NCBI GenBank assembly: GCA_045540695.1 | Contig: JAZQHR010000053.1 | Span: forward strand, 1 to 5,295 | DNA length: 5,295 nucleotides | Direction: 5' to 3' | Source: JAZQHR01 sp045540695 | GTDB taxonomy: Bacteria; Bacillota; Clostridia; UMGS1810 | In this document: positions 1 to 4,473 of the stretch, piece after piece | Layout: each line of letters begins with the position of its first letter | How positions within the stretch are numbered: the stretch's first letter is position 1 | Program-made: the position numbers and the translations under genes | Notes under the pieces: generated by a model | Seen by the model: the letters and a program-made list of their open reading frames with translations, nothing else | Told to the model about the DNA's origin: nothing | The model's database searches: none

Positions 1-36
1 CTACCCGGTGGCAGTGTTAATTATTTAATTTGTTGT

Positions 37-65
37 ATTATAGCATATAAAACAAGAAAAAGCAA
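37..65 (-). promoter_or_regulatory. Candidate divergent promoter for a gene off the left edge
   Basis: Read on the minus strand, bases 45-37 give TGCTATAAT, a perfect extended -10 (TGN plus TATAAT). The hexamer TTGCTT at 65-60 sits 17 bases upstream as a weak -35 (3 of 6 matches). Transcription would start near base 30 and run out of the window to the left. AT-rich DNA yields TATAAT by chance, but the TGN extension and 17-base spacing make this better than background. Only about 30 bases of the presumed leader are visible, too few to identify what is transcribed. Confidence 0.4.
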
Positions 66-105
66 CATGAATTATTATTTGAAAGGGCTTGCAAAAAGAG
101 CCGAG

Positions 106-122
106 GTAAAACAGCGGTTTAC
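106..122. repeat. Short inverted repeat between the divergent units
   Basis: GTAAA at 106-110 is the reverse complement of TTTAC at 118-122. A further C-G pair (112/116) gives a 17-bp near-palindrome centred on base 114. It lies between the minus-strand promoter candidate and the peptidase gene, where an operator could sit. A second short perfect stem, TATCCG/CGGATA with loop AAAA (170-185), follows. Either could be chance in AT-rich DNA, and no regulator is encoded nearby. Confidence 0.2.
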
Positions 123-245
123 GTTTATCTTGGGAGACCAAAGGAACAATGGATTGAGTCTTACTTCTTTATCCGAAAACGGATACTACATATATGTTCA
201 GTTTATACAGTCTTTATAGTAATGATGTCGAAGTTTGGCGAAAGA

Positions 246-253
246 GAAAGGTG
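246..253 (+). promoter_or_regulatory. Ribosome binding site deciding the peptidase start
   Basis: GAAAGGTG ends 8 bases before the ATG at 262, a good Shine-Dalgarno match and spacing. The alternative TTG at 235 has no such site upstream, so 262 is preferred. Confidence 0.65.
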
Positions 254-261
254 TTATAATT

Positions 262-993
262 ATGGATAATAAAATCGAAACAGGTGTGGGATACGAAGAA
301 GTTGATTTCTTTGAGCAAGAAAACGAAGAAAGGTATAAAGAATATGCTGTTATAAATCCTGATATGAATAAAGAGGAAATTGTATGGCGTGTAAATAACA
401 ATCTCGATAAAGAAAAATATAAGTTTGATGTTACTGTTTCTAATTGCAATAATCTATATATTATAGTTAATAAATATTTTAAATTACCGGAGGATTATTG
501 TCCGCCTGACCTTGTTGAAGTTGATGGATGCATGATGCGAGAAGTTGTAGCAGAGGCATATGTCAAAATGCGGGATACTGCACAAAAAGAGGGCTTTTCA
601 ATCAGGGCAACTTCAGCTTACCGTTCCATAGAAGACCAACAGGAACTATACAATAAATTTCTTTTGAGCGATTCGGCAGAAGTTGTAGATGAAACATGTG
701 CACGACCATGTTATAGTGAGCATCATACAGGACTGGCGATTGATGTTGAAGGTTCAATAAAGGGAGGGCGTAATATCAACAAAACGCCTGAAGCAGCATG
801 GGTAAAGGAGAACTGTCATAAGTTCGGTTTTATTCTTCGATATCTACCGGAAATAGTTGAAATAACAGGTTATGCATCTGAACCATGGCATTTGCGTTAT
901 GTCGGGACACAAGTTAGCTCCGATATGAAAGATAAAAAAATTAAATCCTTTGAGGAATATAGAGAAAGATTTTTAAAAATGAGAAATATATAA
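262..993 (+). CDS. VanY-like zinc D-Ala-D-Ala carboxypeptidase/dipeptidase, M15B family, no signal peptide
   Basis: Predicted zinc peptidase of the M15B (VanY) family, which trims the terminal D-Ala from peptidoglycan stem peptides or cleaves D-Ala-D-Ala. Of 243 residues, about 28-85 form the N-terminal region that precedes the catalytic domain in many clostridial homologues (INPDMNKEEI..., then NKYFKLPEDY). The catalytic domain covers about 90-225. Visible motifs are SAYRS (118-122, substrate-side Arg121), SEHHTGLAIDV (152-162, zinc ligands His154 and Asp161) and EPWHLRYVG (207-215, catalytic Glu207 and third ligand His210), so the active site looks intact. There is no hydrophobic N-terminus, and an in-frame stop at 223 rules out an upstream extension. 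Six cysteines also fit a cytoplasmic protein. VanX and VanXY are known cytoplasmic relatives, while classic VanY is membrane-anchored. The ATG at 262 is chosen over TTG 235 because of the GAAAGGTG site. It appears monocistronic. Family is confident; exact substrate is not. Confidence 0.9.
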   Translation: MDNKIETGVGYEEVDFFEQENEERYKEYAVINPDMNKEEIVWRVNNNLDKEKYKFDVTVSNCNNLYIIVNKYFKLPEDYCPPDLVEVDGCMMREVVAEAYVKMRDTAQKEGFSIRATSAYRSIEDQQELYNKFLLSDSAEVVDETCARPCYSEHHTGLAIDVEGSIKGGRNINKTPEAAWVKENCHKFGFILRYLPEIVEITGYASEPWHLRYVGTQVSSDMKDKKIKSFEEYRERFLKMRNI

Positions 994-1125
994 TACTTTG
1001 GACTGACCTTACACGAACTATCGCAAAGAATAAGATTTAGATGTAATCGAGATTTTTCGGTGTTCAGCAGGATTAAGCCACTTTTTAAATTTGAACAAAA
1101 GTATTTTTATATAGATGTAAAAGGC

Positions 1126-1159
1126 ATACTGACCGCAAGGCGTAGCAAAACGGCAGTAT
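1126..1159. repeat. Bulged inverted repeat upstream of the PHP operon
   Basis: ATACTG (1126-1131) pairs with CAGTAT (1154-1159), and CCG (1133-1135) with CGG (1151-1153). This gives a 9-bp stem with A1132 bulged and a 15-base loop. No T-run follows on the plus strand. On the minus strand only CCTTTTA follows, so it is a poor terminator. It looks more like a dispersed palindromic intergenic repeat. The remaining gap sequence (994-1125) shows no start codon with a ribosome site and no clear terminator for the peptidase gene. Confidence 0.4.
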
Positions 1160-1169
1160 TCAACTGATT

Positions 1170-1198
1170 TTGATTATATAAAAAATATATTATATAAA
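1170..1198 (+). promoter_or_regulatory. Sigma-A-type promoter of the PHP-HAD operon
   Basis: TTGATT (1170-1175, 4 of 6 to TTGACA) lies exactly 17 bases upstream of TATAAA (1193-1198, 5 of 6 to TATAAT). The expected start near 1205 leaves a very short leader that runs straight into the ribosome site AAGGGAG (1208-1214), 8 bases before the ATG at 1223. This is the best plus-strand promoter in the window. Confidence 0.6.
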
Positions 1199-1222
1199 CT
1201 TATAAGTAAGGGAGAAATTATT

Positions 1223-2224
1223 ATGAAAAAATATTTGTTACCTCAAACCGGACAGTTTTTTAAAGCGAACCTACACTGTCATACAACAATATCGGATGGT
1301 AAAATGACACCTGAAGAAATAAAGGCAGAGTATGCATCAAGTGGATACTCTGTGGTAGCTTTTACTGACCATGATGTTTTGATTCCGCATCCTGAGCTTG
1401 CAGACGAAAAATTTCTGCCGTTAAATGCTTATGAGATGGAAATAAATGAGCATTACCCCAGCAAGCTGGGTTCAAAAACCTGTCATATGTGCTTGATTGC
1501 TTTAGATCCTGATAATGTTAAACAGATTTGTTTTCATCGTTCTAAGTATTTGCCGGGAAATGCAGCTAACTATGTAAGTCAGGTTAAATATGACGAAAAT
1601 GAATCTGATTACGAAAGAGAATACACCAGTGAATGCATTAACGATATAATGAAAAAGGCTCGTGACAATGGACTTTTTGTTACATATAACCACCCCACAT
1701 GGTCGCGGGAAGGACATAATGATTATGACCGCTATAACTATATGCACGCAATGGAAGTTTATAATTCTGAATGCGAGGTGCTTGGTTATTTTGAATATAA
1801 CGAAAAAGATTATGATGATATGCTCGCAAATGGAAAACGAATATATTGTATAGCTACAGATGATACACACAGTAAAGAAGCCTGCTTTGGTGGTTTTACA
1901 ATGATTAAAGCAGAGAAACTTGAATATAAGACTATTACAGATGCTCTGATTGCCGGAAACTTTTATGCATCACAGGGACCGGAAATTCATAGCCTGTGGA
2001 TTGAAGATGGTATGCTGCATATTGAGTGTTCAGGTGTAAGGAGCATCAGATTCAACACGGGTATTCGAAGAGCAAAGAAAATAGAATCTTGTGACGGTAT
2101 GCTTTTGAATACAGCCGAGTTTGATGTTAAACCTGAAGATATTTATGTAAGAGTTACAATAACAGATGCAACCGGAAAACATGCTTATACAAATGCATAT
2201 TTTGTTGACGATTTGTTTGAATAA
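1223..2224 (+). CDS. PHP-domain metallohydrolase (CehA/McbA-like)
   Basis: Predicted metal-dependent phosphoesterase of the PHP (polymerase and histidinol phosphatase) superfamily, 333 residues, with no signal peptide, so cytoplasmic. The PHP fold spans about 14-250. Metal-ligand motifs are all present: LHCHT with His18 and His20, Asp25 in SDG, TDHD with His50, the YEME acidic pair Glu71/Glu73, His88, NHP with His157, MEVYN with Glu178, and TDDTH with Asp213 and His216. Residues about 255-333 look like a C-terminal beta-sandwich (alternating beta strands, HIECSGVRSIRF, YVRVTITD), as in CehA/McbA-type proteins. The ATG at 1223 has a strong AAGGGAG site. The HAD phosphatase gene starts 28 bases after its stop, so the two are surely co-transcribed. 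Family members cleave phosphomonoesters, cyclic phosphates or nucleotides; the substrate here cannot be told from sequence. Confidence 0.88.
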   Translation: MKKYLLPQTGQFFKANLHCHTTISDGKMTPEEIKAEYASSGYSVVAFTDHDVLIPHPELADEKFLPLNAYEMEINEHYPSKLGSKTCHMCLIALDPDNVKQICFHRSKYLPGNAANYVSQVKYDENESDYEREYTSECINDIMKKARDNGLFVTYNHPTWSREGHNDYDRYNYMHAMEVYNSECEVLGYFEYNEKDYDDMLANGKRIYCIATDDTHSKEACFGGFTMIKAEKLEYKTITDALIAGNFYASQGPEIHSLWIEDGMLHIECSGVRSIRFNTGIRRAKKIESCDGMLLNTAEFDVKPEDIYVRVTITDATGKHAYTNAYFVDDLFE

Positions 2225-2242
2225 AACAATTTAGTTTTAGAT

Positions 2243-2247
2243 GGTGA
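2243..2247 (+). promoter_or_regulatory. Ribosome binding site deciding the HAD start
   Basis: GGTGA, which can pair with the 3' end of 16S rRNA, ends 5 bases before the ATG at 2253. The ATG at 2241 and GTG at 2244 have only TTTAGTTTTAG upstream, which is no ribosome site. Confidence 0.4.
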
Positions 2248-2252
2248 AGAAA

Positions 2253-2897
2253 ATGAAGTATACGACATACTTATTTGATTTTGACGGAACATTAGTTGAT
2301 TCAATGCCGACATTTGTTTCGGTAATGCTTAGAATACTGGACGAAAATGCAATTTCTTACAGTGATGATATTGTGAAAATAATTACGCCGTTAGGTTATA
2401 AAAGCACAGCTGAATATTTTATAAAGCTTGGACTTGATAAAAGCAGGGATGATATTGTTTCTATTATGAATTCATATGCTTTGGAAGAATACAAGTATCG
2501 TATCGAGGCAAAGCAAAACGTAATTAGCGTTTTGAAAAAACTAAAAGAAAATGGCGCTGACCTTAATATTTTAACGGCCAGTCCTCATTCAATGCTCGAT
2601 AGTTGCCTTAAGAGATTGGGGATATATGATATTTTCACAAATGTTTGGTCATGTGATGATTTTAATACAACTAAAGCAGATCCCAATATATATAAATTTG
2701 CTGCAGAAAAAATTGGGAAATCCGTAGAAGAGATACTTTTTCTTGATGACAATTATAATGCCGATAAAACTGCAAAACAGGCAGGAATGAGTGTGTGCGG
2801 TGTATATGATTCATCGTCTGAGGAGTATGCGTGCGATATAAAAAACATAGCAGATTATTACATATATAATTTTTCGGAACTGCTTGAGCTTGAATAA
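2253..2897 (+). CDS. HAD-superfamily phosphatase, phosphoglycolate-phosphatase/beta-phosphoglucomutase-like
   Basis: Predicted cytoplasmic phosphatase of the haloacid dehalogenase superfamily, 214 residues from this start. All four motifs are visible: motif I FDFDGTL with nucleophile Asp9 and acid/base Asp11, motif II LTAS with Thr108, motif III Lys141 in KADP, and motif IV FLDDN with Asp165 and Asp166 for magnesium. A helical C1 cap fills about residues 17-85, as in phosphoglycolate phosphatase and beta-phosphoglucomutase relatives; length is normal for the group. The ATG at 2253 is preferred over 2241 because GGTGA precedes it and because it puts motif I at the usual distance from the N-terminus; starting at 2241 would add four residues (MVKK). 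It is the second gene of an operon with the PHP hydrolase, suggesting both act on one phosphorylated metabolite. No rho-independent terminator is evident downstream. Superfamily is certain; substrate is unknown. Confidence 0.9.
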   Translation: MKYTTYLFDFDGTLVDSMPTFVSVMLRILDENAISYSDDIVKIITPLGYKSTAEYFIKLGLDKSRDDIVSIMNSYALEEYKYRIEAKQNVISVLKKLKENGADLNILTASPHSMLDSCLKRLGIYDIFTNVWSCDDFNTTKADPNIYKFAAEKIGKSVEEILFLDDNYNADKTAKQAGMSVCGVYDSSSEEYACDIKNIADYYIYNFSELLELE

Positions 2898-2926
2898 GAG
2901 TCTGTTGTGAGAATATAAAAAAGAGT

Positions 2927-2952
2927 TATATCACACGAACGAAGTGAGTATA
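2927..2952. repeat. Bulged hairpin downstream of the HAD gene
   Basis: TATATCAC (2927-2934) pairs with GTGA (2944-2947) and TATA (2949-2952), with G2948 bulged. The stem is 8 bp and the loop 9 bases (ACGAACGAA). There is no T-run after it, so it is not a typical terminator. The single-base bulge and GAACGAAGTGAG-like core resemble small palindromic repeats scattered in clostridial genomes; that comparison is from general familiarity and not checked. Confidence 0.35.
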
Positions 2953-3013
2953 TCGAAAAACAATTTGCATCTAAACCTTATATCTTGGAATCGCCAAAAA
3001 TTTAGGCATCTAA

Positions 3014-3040
3014 AAGACAAGGGGACGGTTCTATTGTCTT
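3014..3040. repeat. REP-like palindrome (GGGACGGTTCT core)
   Basis: AAGACAA (3014-3020) and TTGTCTT (3034-3040) form a perfect 7-bp inverted repeat around GGGGACGGTTCTA. The reverse complement contains the string AGAACCGTCCCC. This motif, flanked by AAGACAA arms, is one I recall as recurring in many Bacillota and other genomes, often near REP-associated IS200-like (RAYT) transposases. No transposase gene is in the window, so it would be a non-autonomous copy. Recognition is from memory; the palindrome itself is plain in the sequence. Confidence 0.55.
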
Positions 3041-3143
3041 GGTATAGAATTTACTCGGGTCAAGTCCATAAAATTTAAAAGATTAGTTTGCCGATTTTGA
3101 AATTTATAATTAACGATAACAGCACAATTTATATATGGGGGTT

Positions 3144-3309
3144 ATGGAAATGCTAAAAGGATTTAAAATGAAATTGTACGAAGGCATGGCAAAGGAGTAC
3201 GAGAGAAGACACGACGAGCTTTGGCCTTAAATGAAGGAAAAGATTTATCAGTATGATGGTAAAAATTACAGTTTTTTTAGATAAAGAAACAAATTGGATT
3301 GATTTTTAG
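3144..3309 (+). pseudogene. rhaM: Broken L-rhamnose mutarotase (RhaM) fragment
   Basis: L-rhamnose mutarotase interconverts rhamnose anomers and is normally a cytoplasmic protein of about 104 residues. From the ATG at 3144, or 3150, the translation carries the family N-terminus GFKMKLYEGMAKEYERRHDE followed by LWP, where intact proteins continue LWPE. The expected Glu codon is replaced by TAA at 3228-3230 (GAA to TAA is one change). After it the frame continues MKEKIYQYDGKNYS, again like RhaM. The reading frame then shifts in the seven-T run at 3272-3278, and LDKETN (3277-3294) follows in the next frame before a TAG at 3307. The second half of the gene is missing. GGGG at 3137-3140 could be the old ribosome site. 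One stop, one frameshift and a lost 3' half make a functional product very unlikely. No rhamnose genes flank it. Confidence 0.82.
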
Positions 3310-3347
3310 TAAAAATTTGATTAAGCAACAAATAAGAGGAGTTACAA

Positions 3348-4184
3348 ATGACAAAATACAAATCATTTTTATTAACACTTTTAGGTACTATGATGACAGG
3401 CTTTGGAATAGGAGTTTTCCTTACACCAAATAAAATTGTCGGCGGAGGTGTGTCAGGTCTTTCAACTATACTTTATCACACGTTATCTGTTCCGCCAGGT
3501 GTAAGCTTTTTTGCGTTTAACATAATATTTCTATTGATTGGCTTTAAGGTGCTTGGGAAGAGTTTTACTGTAAAAACGCTTATCGGTGCATCACTTCTTT
3601 CGGTATTTGTGCAAATCTTTTCATATATGCCGTTCAAGTCGGAAAACGCGTTACTTGTTACCATATTTGGCGGTGCGATATACGGAATGGGCATTGGTAT
3701 AAGCTTTGCCGCAGGAGCATCAACGGGTGGTACAGATATACTCGGCAGACTTATCCAGTACAAGTTTCCAACTGTGCCAATAGGAAAGCTTCTTATGATA
3801 GTTGACGGAATGATTATTCTGGTATCACTATTGGTATTTAAAAACCTTGAACTTACACTTGTGGGTATTATATCGCTCTTTATTTCAAGCTTTGCAATAG
3901 ATTTTGTAATTGGTCAGCTAAATGTGTCAAGAATAGCATTTGTTATCACCGAAAAAGGCGACGAGATATCAAACAAGCTTGTGTCAACCTCACCACGTGG
4001 AATTACCATAATAGACGTAGTTGGTGCATACACAAACGATAAAAAGAAAATGCTTTTCTGTGCGCTTAAAGAAGGCGAGTCGGATGTATTCCAGAGAAAA
4101 ATTTTAGCGATTGATGAAAATGCATTTATAGTATTTGCCGAGTCACAGAGAATAAAAGGGAATGGATTTTATCTATATAAATAA
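3348..4184 (+). CDS. YitT family membrane protein (DUF161 repeats plus DUF2179)
   Basis: Integral inner-membrane protein of the YitT family, 278 residues, the usual length. Hydrophobic segments lie at about 8-27, 52-68, 78-93, 103-122, 147-164 and 169-189. Two internal-repeat glycine motifs stand out, GGGVSGLSTI (32-41) and ASTGGTDILG (124-133), as expected for the duplicated DUF161 unit. From about 195 the chain is soluble; residues about 215-270 match the C-terminal DUF2179 domain (PRGITIIDVVGAY, then VFAESQRIKGNGF), a probable cytoplasmic ligand-binding or regulatory module. The family's transport substrate or role is not established, so none is given. The start is firm: AGAGGAG (3335-3341) lies 6 bases before the ATG. 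No clear promoter could be placed in the pseudogene region just upstream. Transcription ends at a strong terminator 1 base after the stop codon. Confidence 0.92.
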   Translation: MTKYKSFLLTLLGTMMTGFGIGVFLTPNKIVGGGVSGLSTILYHTLSVPPGVSFFAFNIIFLLIGFKVLGKSFTVKTLIGASLLSVFVQIFSYMPFKSENALLVTIFGGAIYGMGIGISFAAGASTGGTDILGRLIQYKFPTVPIGKLLMIVDGMIILVSLLVFKNLELTLVGIISLFISSFAIDFVIGQLNVSRIAFVITEKGDEISNKLVSTSPRGITIIDVVGAYTNDKKKMLFCALKEGESDVFQRKILAIDENAFIVFAESQRIKGNGFYLYK

Positions 4185-4185
4185 A

Positions 4186-4227
4186 GCAAGAAAGCGAATC
4201 ATAAAGATTCGCTTTCTTGCGGTTTTT
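4186..4227 (+). terminator. Rho-independent terminator of yitT
   Basis: GCAAGAAAGCGAATC (4186-4200) and its exact reverse complement (4206-4220) form a perfect 15-bp stem with a 5-base loop ATAAA. GG and five T (4223-4227) follow. It begins one base after the yitT stop codon. On the minus strand the stem is preceded by A's and followed by TTTATTTATA, so it might also stop transcripts coming from the right. Confidence 0.93.
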
Positions 4228-4249
4228 GTCTCACATCCCCATTGTGAAA

Positions 4250-4466
4250 CAAACCCACCTTTTTTGTTTACCTGCACAGAGTAAATCGAGGGAGTGACTT
4301 ACTTTGTGCATACATTTGCAACGCACCTTGCAATAGGGTTTGGAAAGAAGAGTTAATCAAAATCTTTTTTACATTTTCCATTTGTTGCACAATCATACGG
4401 ATATTTTGAAAATATTATCAGGTGCGTGATAATATTTCCATCCGTTTTTCGTACATGATTGTGCAA
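4250..4466 (+). ncRNA. Candidate structured RNA with a predicted kissing loop (unknown family)
   Basis: This intergenic stretch folds in a nested way. CAAACCC (4250-4256) pairs with GGGTTTG (4336-4342) and encloses two hairpins: a 12-bp stem 4273-4284/4299-4310 and a 6-bp stem TTGCAA 4316-4321/4328-4333. A large hairpin follows at 4385-4466. Loop 4322-4327 (CGCACC) is the exact complement of loop 4421-4426 (GGTGCG), and the match extends to 8 bases if the closing pairs are counted. The plus strand is favoured because G4279-T4304 is a G-U wobble there and a C-A mismatch on the other strand. AAACAAA (4247-4253) could instead pair with TTTGTTT (4263-4269), competing with the closing stem. I see no convincing promoter, no U-tract after the last hairpin, and no match to an RNA family I know. 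It could equally be a DNA-level palindromic element. Confidence 0.3.
4385..4466. repeat. Large 82-base imperfect inverted repeat
   Basis: Three stacked arms pair in register: TTGCACAATCAT (4385-4396) with ATGATTGTGCAA (4455-4466), ACGGAT (4397-4402) with ATCCGT (4440-4445), and AAATATTATCA (4410-4420) with TGATAATATTT (4427-4437). That is 29 base pairs with a 6-base loop GGTGCG, a 9-base bulge (4446-4454) and a 7/2 internal loop. It sits 7 bases beyond the end of the GH31 gene. Neither strand has a T-run after the stem, so it is not a standard terminator. The 12-bp outer arms could be terminal inverted repeats of a small MITE-like element; no clear target-site duplication is seen. Confidence 0.7.
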
Positions 4467-4473
4467 ATATTAT

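Larger units (their letters stand above)
2898..3143. other. Non-coding gap with palindromes and a direct repeat
   Basis: This is the first part of the 450-base interval between the HAD gene and yitT. No reading frame here has a start with a ribosome site. It contains a bulged hairpin (2927-2952), a 9-base direct repeat GCATCTAAA (2967-2975 and 3006-3014), and a REP-like palindrome (3014-3040). A TATAAT hexamer lies at 3105-3110, but no credible -35 stands 16-18 bases before it. GGGG at 3137-3140 precedes the rhaM remnant. The content suggests decayed or inserted sequence rather than a designed leader. Confidence 0.5.

Noticed and set aside
67..219. 50-codon plus-strand frame beginning MNYYLKGLAKRAEV
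   Set aside because: It has no ribosome site before the ATG, no recognisable domain, and overlaps the minus-strand promoter and short inverted repeats. Open frames of this length occur by chance.
198..449. 83-codon minus-strand frame over the peptidase start
   Set aside because: It is an antisense shadow of the well-supported peptidase, with no domain and a Ser/Phe/Leu-rich composition typical of reversed AT-rich coding DNA.
1502..1870. 122-codon minus-strand frame inside the PHP gene
   Set aside because: Shadow of the PHP hydrolase; Ile/Phe-rich low-complexity translation without a ribosome site or neighbours.
3294..3327. Promoter for yitT (TTGGAT or TTGATT upstream of 3348)
   Set aside because: Candidate -35 hexamers exist, but the hexamers at 16-18-base spacing (TTGATT, TAAGCA) are poor -10 matches, so no site is called.
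3476..3763. 95-codon minus-strand frame inside yitT
   Set aside because: Antisense shadow of a confirmed membrane-protein gene, with no family resemblance.
4294..4356. 20-codon frame GTG ACT TAC... encoding VTYFVHTFATHLAIGFGKKS, with GAGGGA just before the GTG
   Set aside because: HTFATHL resembles the tyrosine recombinase box, but nothing around it fits an integrase: a stop lies at 4282 and the match is only seven residues. The ribosome-like site touches the start codon, and the bases are better explained by the hairpins there.
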